Shown here piece after piece: positions 1 through 8,019 of a stretch of DNA of 64,000 nt; positions within the stretch are counted from its first letter, which is position 1, and every line of letters starts with the position of its first letter. Position numbers and translations under genes: made by a program. The notes beneath the pieces were generated by a model. It did not search any database. It saw nothing but the letters and a program-made list of their open reading frames with translations, and was not told the origin of the DNA. The DNA is from Bog-159 sp050008575 (GTDB lineage Bacteria > Acidobacteriota > Terriglobia > Bryobacterales > Bryobacteraceae): NCBI GenBank assembly GCA_050008575.1, contig JBEKMJ010000024.1, positions 18,995-82,994 on the forward strand. Direction: 5' to 3'.

Positions 1-109
1 TCGCTCGCGGATCGAACGAGGAAAGCTTGCGCGGTCCCGATTGCGAGGTGGCAACCAGGCATCCCAAGCCGGCCAGGCATACAATTGCGGCAAAACGGGT
101 TTTAACCAT
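1..109 (-). CDS. Secreted protein, N-terminal fragment
   Basis: An open frame begins at an ATG (complement of 107-109) and runs off the left edge after 36 codons without a stop. The first residues are MVKTRFAAIVCLAGLGC, a basic start followed by a hydrophobic run, so an exported protein is likely; the GLGC could be a lipobox, but this is uncertain. It lies downstream of the two DoxX-like genes on the same strand, about 40 bases after the second one ends. Nothing can be said about its function. Confidence 0.45.
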   Translation of the reverse strand, partial: MVKTRFAAIVCLAGLGCLVATSQSGPRKLSSFDPRA

Positions 110-149
110 AAGAGCGGATCATAGCACCCGGTGGGACAGGCTTAGCCGG

Positions 150-872
150 TCAAGGCGAGCCACGCTCGCCTGCGCCGCCTGCCACGGCCAGGGCACATCC
201 GCTCATGGCCAAGGCGATGAATCCGCTGTTCCACTCGTCCCCGTTGTACGGAGCGGCGGCGATGCGCGGCGCGTGCAGCAGCACCACCCAAAGAAAGAAC
301 ATCAGCCCGAGAAGAGTCCCCGCCAGTCGGACTTGCTTGCCGATGGCGATACAGATGGCGGCGGCGATGAAGCCTGCCGCGGTGAAGTACGGCCAAAACC
401 GATGCCACGGAATCCAGGCGGGTATCAGTCCGGCGATCAGGCCGGGAACCCACAAATGATCGATGCCAAAGATCGCCATGGAGACGGCCAGGAAATAGCG
501 GCCGAGCGCGGCTAGTTTGTCCACCGTGGCCAGCACCAGCGCTCCGCCGCACAGCGCCAGGACCTCAAATGCCAGGGTGCGCTCGCCCACGTCGCGCAGA
601 ATCGCCACGATGGCGGGTGCGCGGCGAACCAGCATGGACAGGAAAAACGCGACGCCCAACAGAAGGGCCGATGGGCGCGCTTTCATTTGGAACGCGATGC
701 TGACGCCCGCGCAAATCAGCGCGGTGGCCGTGAAGCAGGCCCAGAACGCGTGCGCCGGAATCCACGCGGGAACGAACTCCAGACCTACGATGAAGCCCCT
801 ATCGATCAGATGCTGGATGCCGAAAGCCACCATCGAGATAGCGAAGAACCAGCGTCCGAGGGATGCGATCAT
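150..872 (-). CDS. DoxX-like integral membrane protein, internally duplicated
   Basis: A 240-residue, highly hydrophobic protein made of two copies of one module. Residues 1-115 and 120-235 share the order GRWFFAISM or GRYFLAVSM, then F-G-I-x-H/D-L, then PAWIP-x-H-x-FW, then a T-A-rich segment, then LLG. This resembles the four-helix DoxX/SURF4-type membrane fold. The conserved PAWIPWH-FW motif suggests a quinone-side or loop function, but no reaction can be assigned. It follows its paralogue (885-1673) by 12 bases and is surely co-transcribed. Together the two genes encode four copies of the module. Confidence 0.75.
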   Translation of the reverse strand: MIASLGRWFFAISMVAFGIQHLIDRGFIVGLEFVPAWIPAHAFWACFTATALICAGVSIAFQMKARPSALLLGVAFFLSMLVRRAPAIVAILRDVGERTLAFEVLALCGGALVLATVDKLAALGRYFLAVSMAIFGIDHLWVPGLIAGLIPAWIPWHRFWPYFTAAGFIAAAICIAIGKQVRLAGTLLGLMFFLWVVLLHAPRIAAAPYNGDEWNSGFIALAMSGCALAVAGGAGERGSP

Positions 873-884
873 GCAGTTCCCGCC

Positions 885-1673
885 TTACCTGTCCGCCAGG
901 ACGAAGGCGCCTCCCGCGATCCCGATATCTTTCAAGAAGTTTCCGGTCAGTTCCATGGGATGCACGATGAAAACCGGGCCCCAGGTCAGCAGGTCGAACA
1001 CTACAATCGTCAATCCCAATACCAGGGCAGCTTCGCGCGTATGCCAATTGGCAGCCAGGCATGCGGCCAAAATCAGCAGCGCGACGGCTGTGAGGTACAC
1101 CCAAAACGCGTGACCGGGAATTGGAAAGGATACGCTGGCGGACATGGGAGGGATGCCCGGCGCGTACGCCGGATAGATGAAGTGCAGCACGCCAAACGCG
1201 GCGGTACAGAGCGCCAGGATGAGGCGCCCGAGCGTCAGGATTTTGTGCCGGGCGGACATTCCGAGTGCTCCCGCTTGGGTTCCGGCAAAGATGAAACAGG
1301 CGCCGCTCATGCCCAGGTCTTTCGGGAAATTCATCCAGCGGCTGGGCATATCGCCGAACATGGCGCGCCCCGCCCACGCATCGCCGGGCCTGTCGAGCAC
1401 CAGGAAGACGTGAATCAGCGCGCAGAACAGAAAAATCTCCACTCCCAGCAGGGTCGCGGACAGTTGCGCGTATTTCCGGAAGACGATCGACACGCCGGAG
1501 GCGAAGATAGTGATGGCCGTGAAATAGGTCCAGAACAGGTGCCACGGAATCCAGGGAGGGATGATGCCGGCCACAAAATCGGTGTAAATAAAGTGCAAGA
1601 CCGGGTAGATCAACATCGGAAGGGCCAGCAGGAAACGGCCTGGTTTGATGCCAGCGAGGGACACGTTCACCAA
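885..1673 (-). CDS. DoxX-like integral membrane protein, paralogue of downstream gene
   Basis: A 262-residue membrane protein with two diverged DoxX-like modules. The first carries PPWIPWHLFWTYFTA near residue 40; the second has GRLILAL then G-HAFWVYLTA near residue 185. A longer loop (about residues 105-140, with W and D residues) separates them. It is the first gene of a two-gene minus-strand unit. The neighbouring 240-residue protein has the same architecture, so a local duplication is likely. Exact substrate or partner unknown. Confidence 0.75.
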   Translation of the reverse strand: MVNVSLAGIKPGRFLLALPMLIYPVLHFIYTDFVAGIIPPWIPWHLFWTYFTAITIFASGVSIVFRKYAQLSATLLGVEIFLFCALIHVFLVLDRPGDAWAGRAMFGDMPSRWMNFPKDLGMSGACFIFAGTQAGALGMSARHKILTLGRLILALCTAAFGVLHFIYPAYAPGIPPMSASVSFPIPGHAFWVYLTAVALLILAACLAANWHTREAALVLGLTIVVFDLLTWGPVFIVHPMELTGNFLKDIGIAGGAFVLADR

Positions 1674-1740
1674 TGATAGATAAGCGTGCGGCGTAGGGCA
1701 ATAACCACTTGGCGCAATTCCCTTATAGCCACTCCGCCCA

Positions 1741-1843
1741 CGTGGCGCACGCCCCCGGCGTGCCGTGTCGGCACCCCTGCCGGCACAGGCGAGCGCCGAA
1801 GAGCGGGCCTGCGAGGCCCGCGCAGGCTGCGAGCCTGCCCCAC
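1741..1843. repeat. Palindromic-word repeat cluster R1
   Basis: Intergenic cluster of adjacent short inverted repeats, ending in CCTGCCCCAC. The left 34 bases (1741-1774) recur identically at 63879-63912. The right part contains the GGGCCT-CGC-type and AGGCT-CGC-type words seen in R2, R7 and R11. It fills the gap between the DoxX pair and the MocR gene. Confidence 0.85.
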
Positions 1844-1847
1844 TAAA

Positions 1848-3296
1848 CTACCCGGAACCAAGCACGTCCCGCAGGCGGCGAACGGCTTTCGGCATATCCG
1901 CCGCCTGCGTACTTCCAAAGCCCAGAATGAATCCCTGCCGGGCGGCCTTGCCCATATAAGCGGACGACAGCGGCCACAGCCACAGACGCTCCGCGGCCGC
2001 ACGCTCCGATATCTCCCGGTCGCGCAGACCGGGCGGCAGTGCGACCGTGAGGTGCATGCCGGCTTCCCCGCCCAGGATCTCGAGGCGCCCGCCAAACTCT
2101 TTGCCGATGGCGGCAACCAGGGCGCTCCGTCGCTCGCCATACAGCAGCCGCGTCTTGCGGATGTGCCTGGCGTAGTGTCCCTGATCCATGAAATCCGTGA
2201 GCACGGCTTGAGACAGGTGCGGCGGACAAAGGTCCATCGCCCGGCGGACTGCGGCGAATCGAGCGGCCAGTACGTGCGGAATCACCATGTATCCCAGGCG
2301 TAGCGACGGAAACAGAGTCTTGCTGAACGTGCCGATGTAAATTACGCGCGCGCCGCGGTCGATTCCTTGCAAGGATGCGATGGGCATGCTTTCATAACGG
2401 TATTCGCTATCGTAGTCGTCCTCCACGATCCAGGCGCCGGATTTGCGCGCCCAATCGAGCAATTCGAGGCGGCGCGCGGCGCTCATGGTCACGCCCAGCG
2501 GATACTGATGCGAGGGCGTGACAAACGCGGCGCGGGCCTGGCGGCACAGCTTGATCCCGGCCGCCACGCGAAGACCTTCGCCGTCAACCGGAACCGGTAT
2601 GAGCCGGCAACCGGCCAGCGTAAGGGCCTCCCGCATCAACTCGTATCCGGGTTCTTCAACCCAGACGGGATTCCCCGGTTCCACCAGGACGCGCGCGGAA
2701 ATGTCCAGCGCCTGCTGGGAGCCGCTGACCACCATGATTTGCCCCGCATCGCAGTCGACTGCCCGCGACGTTCTCAAGTACGTGGCGATGGTTTCGCGAA
2801 AATCCTGGGAACCCATCGGGTCGCCGTAATTCAAATCGCCGGCGCGCACTTTTCGGGCATGCCGCGCAACCAGGTTCGACCACACCTGGAAAGGAAAGTG
2901 CGCAAACGCCAACTGGCCCACACTGAATGCACCCGATCCGTACGTCCATGGCAAAGCGCCTGACTTAATGGCCGGGAAGGTGCGGCAGGCGGTTTCGCCT
3001 GCGCCCTCGCACGACATCCACTGCTCCGGCAAGGAACCGGACACGTACGTTCCCGCGCCCACACGGCTTTCAAAGTAGCCCTCAGCCATGAGTTGGGCGT
3101 AAGCCGTAAGGACGGGGATGCGCGAAATCCCGAGTTCCAGCGCAAGACTCCGGCTGGACGGAACCCGCTGGCCCGGTTGCAGATTGCGCCCAATGATGGC
3201 CGCACGGTAGGCGTCGTAAATCTGCCAGTGCAAGGGCTGGGCGGCTTTGCGACCCACGGCGATCACCGGCGGCAATCCGCCCGGCGTATTCTTCAT
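1848..3296 (-). CDS. MocR/GntR-family regulator with aminotransferase-like domain
   Basis: A 482-residue transcription factor: GntR-type winged helix (about residues 20-86, with VPSSRSLALELGISR) fused to a fold-type I PLP aminotransferase domain (about 120-475). The PLP lysine is K326 in GTFSKTLFPSLRLGY and the cofactor Asp lies in VEDDYDSEYR near residue 293. Family members (PdxR, GabR, TauR and others) sense PLP or an amine and control a nearby gene; the target here is not obvious. An upstream in-frame start at 3569 exists but would translate repeat DNA, so the ATG at 3296, where similarity begins, is preferred. The repeat R2 lies directly upstream. Confidence 0.9.
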   Translation of the reverse strand: MKNTPGGLPPVIAVGRKAAQPLHWQIYDAYRAAIIGRNLQPGQRVPSSRSLALELGISRIPVLTAYAQLMAEGYFESRVGAGTYVSGSLPEQWMSCEGAGETACRTFPAIKSGALPWTYGSGAFSVGQLAFAHFPFQVWSNLVARHARKVRAGDLNYGDPMGSQDFRETIATYLRTSRAVDCDAGQIMVVSGSQQALDISARVLVEPGNPVWVEEPGYELMREALTLAGCRLIPVPVDGEGLRVAAGIKLCRQARAAFVTPSHQYPLGVTMSAARRLELLDWARKSGAWIVEDDYDSEYRYESMPIASLQGIDRGARVIYIGTFSKTLFPSLRLGYMVIPHVLAARFAAVRRAMDLCPPHLSQAVLTDFMDQGHYARHIRKTRLLYGERRSALVAAIGKEFGGRLEILGGEAGMHLTVALPPGLRDREISERAAAERLWLWPLSSAYMGKAARQGFILGFGSTQAADMPKAVRRLRDVLGSG

Positions 3297-3324
3297 CGCT
3301 TCATCATAGTGGCCTGAAGACCTT

Positions 3325-3455
3325 GTGGGGCAGGCTCGCAGCCTGCGCGGGCCTCGCAGGCCCGCTCTTCGGCAAGCGAAGCTCGCCCTACACAGGCTGA
3401 AGCCTGTGCTACCAGCGGGCCTGCGCGGGCCGCGCAGGCTGCGAGCCTGCCCCAC
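3325..3455. repeat. Palindromic-word repeat cluster R2
   Basis: Begins GTGGGGCAGG and ends CCTGCCCCAC, an inverted pair bounding at least five words: AGGCT-CGC-AGCCT, GGGCCT-CGC-AGGCCC, a GCGAAGCTCGC word, CACAGGCT-GA-AGCCTGTG, and reversed copies of the first two. It occupies most of the 327-base gap 3297-3623. A further word (ACCCGC, loop, GCGGGT) lies at 3486-3503, preceded by a TAGAAACTCCAGGG string that recurs near 47335. Apart from the start region of the next gene I see nothing else in the gap. Confidence 0.88.
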
Positions 3456-3623
3456 TCCGGCGGACAAAATGTAGAAACTCCAGGGACCCGCTGCAAAGCG
3501 GGTCCGCGGTGCGGATAGGCCGCCCCACCTCCGTGGTTCCCGCACCCACGGCGGATGTTTTGGCATCAAACGGATGTTCGGTATCGAAAACGAAGCCTAA
3601 CCCCACAAGAAAGGGATCTTCTC

Positions 3624-5687
3624 ATGCGCAAAGTCTCGGAATGGACTCGAACCGCTAATGCGGGCTTGAAAATCCTTTGTTTCCTGGCCGCTGCTTCACT
3701 CTCAGCTCCGGGTCAGACGCCGTCTGACGCCAGCACGGGCTGGCCACGGGAAATGGATACCAGCGGCATCCACTTCACCATCTATCAGCCGCAGGTCGAT
3801 CAATGGAAGAAAAACCATCTGGAGGCCCGTGCGGCCGTGACTGTCACACGGCCCGGCAACCCGACGCCCCTGTACGGCATCGTTTCCCTGACCGCCCGCA
3901 CCGACGTCGACAAAGAGAGCCGGATGGTCATGCTGGATGACCTCAAGGTATCCTCGGTCAGTTTTCCGGCCGCGAAATCGCAGGAGCCGGAGCTGGAGCG
4001 AGCCATCCGCGACGGCCTGCCCATTTGGCCGCGCACCGTCACCCTGGACCGCCTGCTGGCCGACATGGCCATGACCCAGGCCGAGGGTGAGAGCGAATCG
4101 GTCGCGGTAAAGAACGACCCGCCCAAAGTCTTGTATAGTCCCGCTCCCGCCGTCTTGATCTTGATCGATGGGCAGCCCGTCCTGCGCAGCGTGCCGGGCA
4201 CGCCATTCCAGCGGGTCGTCAATACCCCGGCGACGCTGCTCTACGATACCGCGGGCTCGCGCTACTATCTGGACGGCAATGGCGTTTGGATGACGGCATC
4301 CACCCTGGACGGGCCATGGACAGCCGCCGCGAACGCGCCGCCCGGCCTGGATGAGGCTAAAACGCAAGTCGAGCAGACCGAACAGAAAGATCCACACGAT
4401 CACGCCAAGGATGCCGGCCCGCCGCCCATGACGGGAACGCCGCCGGCGGTATTCGTGAGCGCCACTCCGGCCGAATTGCTGGTTACGCGCGGAGCGGCGC
4501 AACTCTCGCCGATTTCGAAGACCAAGCTGCTCTACGTCACCAACACCGAAAACAATATTTTTCTGGATGTGTCCACGCAGGATTATTACGTGCTGCTATC
4601 CGGGCGCTGGTATCGCGGCAAGTCGTTGCAGGGTTCGTGGGATTGGGTGTCCGCGAGCCAGCTTCCGCGGGATTTCGCGAAGATTCCTCCCAACAGCCCG
4701 AAGGGCGGCGTGCTGGCATCGGTTCCCGGCACTGAACCAGCCAGGGAAGCGGTGATCGCGAACCAGATTCCCCAAACCGCGGCGGTGCGACGAACCGAAA
4801 TCAAGTTCGAGGTGCGCTACGACGGTGCGCCGCAGTTCCGGGCTATCGAGGGCACGTCGCTGGAGTACGCGGTGAACACCTCCAGCGACGTGATTCATTT
4901 GGGCGCGAGCTACTACGGATGCCACAACGGTGTATGGTTCGTGGCCGAAGCGCCAGTGGGTCCGTGGGTAGTCGCCGACACGATTCCGGCGGAGATTTAT
5001 CGGATTCCCCCGAGCTGTCCGCTATTTCACGACCGGTACGTCTACGTCTACGGCGCCACACCGGACCTCGTTTATTTCGGCTACACGCCCGGCTATCTCG
5101 GCGCGTATGTGTGGGACGGCGTGGTGGTGTTCGGCACGGGCTGGTTTTATCCGCCCTGGATCGGCGATTTCTGGTTCGGCTGGCCGTGGACGTGGGGCTT
5201 TGGATTCGGCTTCGGCTACTGGGGTGACGGATGGTTCTGGCGGCCGGTTGGCGGTTATTGGTGGTATCACAACCCCTGGTACACACACCGCATCTACAGC
5301 GAGCACTGGAATCCCCACTGGCACCCCGGCGACGCGGAGCGGTTTCACTACAACACCAACGTCTATAATCGCTGGCAAGGCAATGCCGTAGTGTCACGGG
5401 CGGCCCGGCCGGAGGGCGGCGCCGCCCTGGCAAGGCAGGGACAGGCGCACGATATCTACGCCGGGCACGACGGGCAGGTTTGGGACCATCGAGGGAGCAG
5501 TTGGTTTCGGCAAGGCGCTAACGGCAACTGGTCCAAATCCCAACCGGAAAGGGGTCTCGATGAGCAGCGCCAGTCGCGTTCGCTTGGGGATTCCCGCTCG
5601 AATGAATTCCGTGGCCTCGGATCCCGTATTGGCGGCGGCATGCCGCACACCTTTTCGGGTGGCTTTGGAAGGGGCGGCCGGCGCTGA
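3624..5687 (+). CDS. Secreted protein with tryptophan/glycine-rich C-terminus
   Basis: A 687-residue exported protein. A signal peptide spans roughly residues 1-33 (ALAAASLSAPGQ-like end near CFLAAASLSAPGQ). The middle consists of repeated short modules of the type VLYDTAGSRYYLDGNGVWMTA and LLYVTNTENNIFLDVSTQDYYVLLSGRWYRG, each an xYY-L-x-G-x-W unit, suggesting beta-rich repeats. Residues about 500-600 are extremely rich in W, G, Y and F. The end is basic and glycine-rich. The ATG at 3624 is preferred over an in-frame ATG at 3555 because AAAGGGA lies at a good distance before it. Similar acidobacterial proteins are sometimes labelled carbohydrate-binding, but I see no proof of that. Confidence 0.8.
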   Translation: MRKVSEWTRTANAGLKILCFLAAASLSAPGQTPSDASTGWPREMDTSGIHFTIYQPQVDQWKKNHLEARAAVTVTRPGNPTPLYGIVSLTARTDVDKESRMVMLDDLKVSSVSFPAAKSQEPELERAIRDGLPIWPRTVTLDRLLADMAMTQAEGESESVAVKNDPPKVLYSPAPAVLILIDGQPVLRSVPGTPFQRVVNTPATLLYDTAGSRYYLDGNGVWMTASTLDGPWTAAANAPPGLDEAKTQVEQTEQKDPHDHAKDAGPPPMTGTPPAVFVSATPAELLVTRGAAQLSPISKTKLLYVTNTENNIFLDVSTQDYYVLLSGRWYRGKSLQGSWDWVSASQLPRDFAKIPPNSPKGGVLASVPGTEPAREAVIANQIPQTAAVRRTEIKFEVRYDGAPQFRAIEGTSLEYAVNTSSDVIHLGASYYGCHNGVWFVAEAPVGPWVVADTIPAEIYRIPPSCPLFHDRYVYVYGATPDLVYFGYTPGYLGAYVWDGVVVFGTGWFYPPWIGDFWFGWPWTWGFGFGFGYWGDGWFWRPVGGYWWYHNPWYTHRIYSEHWNPHWHPGDAERFHYNTNVYNRWQGNAVVSRAARPEGGAALARQGQAHDIYAGHDGQVWDHRGSSWFRQGANGNWSKSQPERGLDEQRQSRSLGDSRSNEFRGLGSRIGGGMPHTFSGGFGRGGRR

Positions 5688-6037
5688 CCGCGCAGGGACT
5701 TGCAGAAGCGCAGACCCTGGCGCCGGCGCACCTGACAAGTGAAGGCGGTCAAACCCGACACACCTTTAGAAGAAGAGCTATATGTCCAATTCGCGGCGGA
5801 CCTGGACGGCGGGGAAGCCATGTCGCCGGCGATCTGCCGCGCGCGGGGTTACGCCTTGGCCACGGCCGGCCGCAAAGCTCGCCGGATCGCCGGCAGATTG
5901 ACGGTGCCCGGAGGGCCCGGTTCATTCCCCCGCATGACGACCCTTTGCGGGAATGGTGGATGCGCACCCCGTGCACCATGCCCCCTATAAGAATTTTGGA
6001 TTCGACAATCGCACGCTCCAATCCTTAAACTGAATAC
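5688..6037. other. Intergenic gap, nothing firmly recognised
   Basis: A 350-base gap. Its first 45 bases can fold into a long hairpin (GCCGGCGC near 5677-5685 with its complement near 5724-5731), which may end the preceding transcript, though no T-run follows. A GTG-started frame of 83 codons (5739-5990) is open but has no recognisable features. TATAAG near 5986 is the only promoter-like hint before the next gene. Confidence 0.4.
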
Positions 6038-7324
6038 ATGCGGACCGCCACGACAGCCGTTCCGGAGGGTTCCTCCCAAGTTGCGCTCTTGCACCATATC
6101 AGCAGCATCGTCAGCTCCGACCTGAGCCTGGAGAAAATGCTGCAGGAGCTGATCTCGCTTACGCTGGAAACCACGCGCTGCGACGCGTGCCTGGTCTATC
6201 TGATAGACCGGGCCAGCAATGAAGTGGTGCTGCAGGCCTCGCAGCTTCCGCACGCGTCCGAGATCGGCAACATCCGCCTGAAGATGGGCGAAGGCATCAC
6301 GGGCTGGGTGGCGCAACACAAATCCGTGGTGGCGCTGTCCAATAAGGCTTCCGCCGACGCCCGTTTCAAAACGTTCCAGACGCTGCCGGAAGACACCTTC
6401 GATGCCTTCCTTTCCGTACCGCTGGTGACCGGTGGCGACCTGATCGGCGTCATCAACGTGCACCACCGGGAGGCGCACGCGCATTCGCCGGAAGAAGTCG
6501 CGCTGGTCAGCTTCATCGGTGAGCAGATGGGCGGCGCCATTGCCAAGTGGCGCCTGGAAGAGCGTTCCGAAACCGCGGCCAAACGCATGGAAACCTTGGC
6601 GGCGGTGGCGCAGACCATTTCCGCCGAGAACTATCTGGACCGCATCCTGCAAGCCATTTCGGAGATGGTGGCGGAAACCCTCGACTCGCCCGTCTGTTCC
6701 ATCATGCTGATCGACGAAGACCGCCGCGAACTGGTGATTTCGGCGGCGCGCTGTTCTTCGCCCGATTATCTGCACAAGATGCCGCTGAAGATCGAGGATT
6801 CGCTCATCGGCCGTGTAGTGCGCGAAGGCCGCCCCATCACAGTTCCCAACGTGCTCGCCGAAAAACAGTTTCGCTACCCGGAACTCGCGCGCAAAACGGG
6901 GCTGGCGTCGCTGCTGTCGGTGCCGCTGTTGACGCGCGATAAGGTGATCGGCACGATCAACATTTACACGCGGGAGCAGCGCGCCTTTTCCGACGAAGAG
7001 ACTGGCTTCGTGAAAGCCGTGGCCGGCCAGGCCGCTATCGCTATCGAAAACGCGCGCCTGATGTCGGAAACGCTGGAGATGAAGCGGACGCTGGAGGCGC
7101 GCAAGCTGGTGGAGCGGGCCAAGGGCATTCTGCAGCAGAAGTACAACTTGACCGAAGAGGAAGCCTACCTGCGTTTGCGCAATGAGAGCCGTCGGCTGCG
7201 GCGTCCCATGCGGGATCTGGCGGAAGCGGTAATTCTGGCCGACGATTTGCGTCGCGTCGGCGAGGGACCCCGGCCGGGACGGCCTGCGGAGCCAGTCGCA
7301 CGCGACGAGTCCAGCGTGGAGTAG
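6038..7324 (+). CDS. GAF-GAF-ANTAR regulator (putative RNA-binding antiterminator)
   Basis: A 428-residue soluble regulator. Two GAF sensor domains occupy about residues 20-170 (with MGEGITGWVAQHKS) and 190-345 (with IEDSLIGRVVREGRPI). A short coiled linker leads to an ANTAR domain at about 355-405, with the hallmark pattern LVERAKGILQQKYNLTEEEAY followed by LRxxSRRLRRPMRDLA. ANTAR proteins of established families bind paired hexaloop RNA hairpins and block termination. No histidine kinase is adjacent, so the GAF domains probably sense a small ligand directly. The RNA target is not identifiable here. Confidence 0.92.
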   Translation: MRTATTAVPEGSSQVALLHHISSIVSSDLSLEKMLQELISLTLETTRCDACLVYLIDRASNEVVLQASQLPHASEIGNIRLKMGEGITGWVAQHKSVVALSNKASADARFKTFQTLPEDTFDAFLSVPLVTGGDLIGVINVHHREAHAHSPEEVALVSFIGEQMGGAIAKWRLEERSETAAKRMETLAAVAQTISAENYLDRILQAISEMVAETLDSPVCSIMLIDEDRRELVISAARCSSPDYLHKMPLKIEDSLIGRVVREGRPITVPNVLAEKQFRYPELARKTGLASLLSVPLLTRDKVIGTINIYTREQRAFSDEETGFVKAVAGQAAIAIENARLMSETLEMKRTLEARKLVERAKGILQQKYNLTEEEAYLRLRNESRRLRRPMRDLAEAVILADDLRRVGEGPRPGRPAEPVARDESSVE

Positions 7325-7358
7325 CGCCACCGTCGTGGCATGCTAGACTGAGGGTCAG

Positions 7359-7823
7359 ATGCGGAAGGCATGGCTTGTCTTCATACTCGCGGGGTGGCTG
7401 CTGGCGCAAACCGGTAGTTCCTCGAGGATACTTGTGGACGCGTCTGCCAATGAACGGCTGGCCAAGGTAGAGCTAACCCTCGCGGCTCTGCAGTTGCAGG
7501 TTGCGGACGTGCAGAAGACGCAGCAGGACATGCAGAAGACGCAGCAGGACATGCAAAGGCAACTCTCCGATTTGAACGCTAAAATGAGCCTTGTCCTTTG
7601 GCTAGGCGCCGCGGTCGGTGTGCTGTTGCTCGGAGCTGCCTGGAAATCCTTGGAACGGAGGGAGAGCGTTGCAGCCGTGCCAGCGCCGGCATATGCGCCC
7701 TATCCTCCATACACGGCCCCGGAGTTCCGCCAGTGGGAGATGGAAACCCTGGTTCGCCGCGTCGTGGAAGAACTCCGGCGCGACGCGGAGGCCCGGCAAC
7801 CGGCTAAATCCACGCCGGCCTGA
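7359..7823 (+). CDS. Small membrane protein with coiled coil
   Basis: A 154-residue protein: signal peptide or signal anchor at residues 1-17, a coiled coil at about 28-72, and one transmembrane helix at about 76-94 (LVLWLGAAVGVLLLGAAW), then a proline/tyrosine-rich linker and a charged C-terminal helix with RRVVEELRRD. A perfect 21-bp tandem duplication (7512-7532, 7533-7553) repeats the seven residues QKTQQDM inside the coil. GAGGGT lies 8 bases before the ATG. It precedes the aroF promoter, which starts just after its stop. Function unknown. Confidence 0.75.
   Translation: MRKAWLVFILAGWLLAQTGSSSRILVDASANERLAKVELTLAALQLQVADVQKTQQDMQKTQQDMQRQLSDLNAKMSLVLWLGAAVGVLLLGAAWKSLERRESVAAVPAPAYAPYPPYTAPEFRQWEMETLVRRVVEELRRDAEARQPAKSTPA
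7512..7553 (+). repeat. 21-bp in-frame tandem duplication
   Basis: Two perfect head-to-tail copies of a 21-base unit (7512-7532 and 7533-7553) add one heptad to the predicted coiled coil of the enclosing gene, so the reading frame and coil register are kept. Confidence 0.9.
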
Positions 7824-7829
7824 CGCCGC

Positions 7830-7859
7830 TTGCCATTCATTTGCCACTTGGCCTATACT
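7830..7859 (+). promoter_or_regulatory. Predicted promoter of the aroF leader
   Basis: TTGCCA at 7830-7835 and TATACT at 7854-7859 are separated by 18 bases, close to the sigma-70 consensus. Transcription would begin near 7866, only about 5 bases before the leader-peptide ATG at 7871, so the leader peptide would be translated from a nearly leaderless end. No Shine-Dalgarno sequence precedes that ATG, which agrees with this. Confidence 0.6.
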
Positions 7860-7870
7860 TGCCTTTTACG

Positions 7871-7927
7871 ATGTCTTATCCCGCCAACTCGTTTAGTTTC
7901 CGATTTCGGATCAGCCGGAATCGGTAG
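7871..7927 (+). CDS. Leader peptide of the aroF attenuator (Phe-rich)
   Basis: An 18-codon frame, ATG at 7871 to TAG at 7925-7927, encoding MSYPANSFSFRFRISRNR. Phe occupies codons 8, 10 and 12, and Tyr codon 3, which is the expected composition of a sensor for aromatic amino acid shortage. The stop codon touches the first base of RNA segment 2, and the codons before the Phe cluster form segment 1, the classic arrangement in ribosome-mediated attenuation. I rank it as a real peptide because frame, codon content, RNA stems and downstream gene all agree. Confidence 0.8.
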   Translation: MSYPANSFSFRFRISRNR

Positions 7928-7993
7928 AGTGGCGTTGAATCGAGGCATTCCGAGCTTTGTCGACACCAACCCACTCGCCAGAGTGGGTTTTTT
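7882..7993 (+). promoter_or_regulatory. Transcription attenuator controlling aroF
   Basis: Three mutually exclusive stems can be drawn. 1:2 pairs CGCC-a-ACTC (7882-7890) with GAGTGGCG (7927-7934). 2:3, the antiterminator, pairs GAGTGG and GTTG (7927-7937, one bulged C at 7933) with CAACCCACTC (7967-7976). 3:4 is the terminator. A ribosome stalled on the Phe codons (7892-7906) would cover segment 1 and let 2:3 form, so transcription continues into aroF. A ribosome reaching the stop at 7925 would cover segment 2, releasing 3 to pair with 4 and terminate. The logic is inferred from established trp/phe attenuators; the pairings are read directly. Confidence 0.8.
7968..7993 (+). terminator. Intrinsic terminator (3:4 stem) of the aroF attenuator
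   Basis: AACCCACTC (7968-7976), loop GCCA, GAGTGGGTT (7981-7989): a perfect 9-bp stem running into a T-run (TTTTTT at 7988-7993, then ATT). It sits 27 bases before the aroF start codon rather than after a gene, so it must act as a conditional terminator. Confidence 0.85.
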
Positions 7994-8019
7994 ATTGGAT
8001 ACAGAAGGAGCCAACAGCC

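Noticed and set aside
3297..3569. 573-residue version of the MocR regulator
   Set aside because: The extra 91 residues are translated from repeat R2 and have no similarity to regulators.
5739..5990. GTG-started 83-codon frame in the 5688-6037 gap
   Set aside because: No motif, no Shine-Dalgarno and unusual composition; kept only as a remark.
7957..8019. In-frame ATG extending aroF, encoding an aromatic-rich stretch (EWVFYW)
   Set aside because: The codons overlap the terminator stem and T-run, so the aromatic residues are a by-product of those bases. The Shine-Dalgarno at 8003-8010 fits the ATG at 8020, and the real leader peptide is the earlier frame at 7871.
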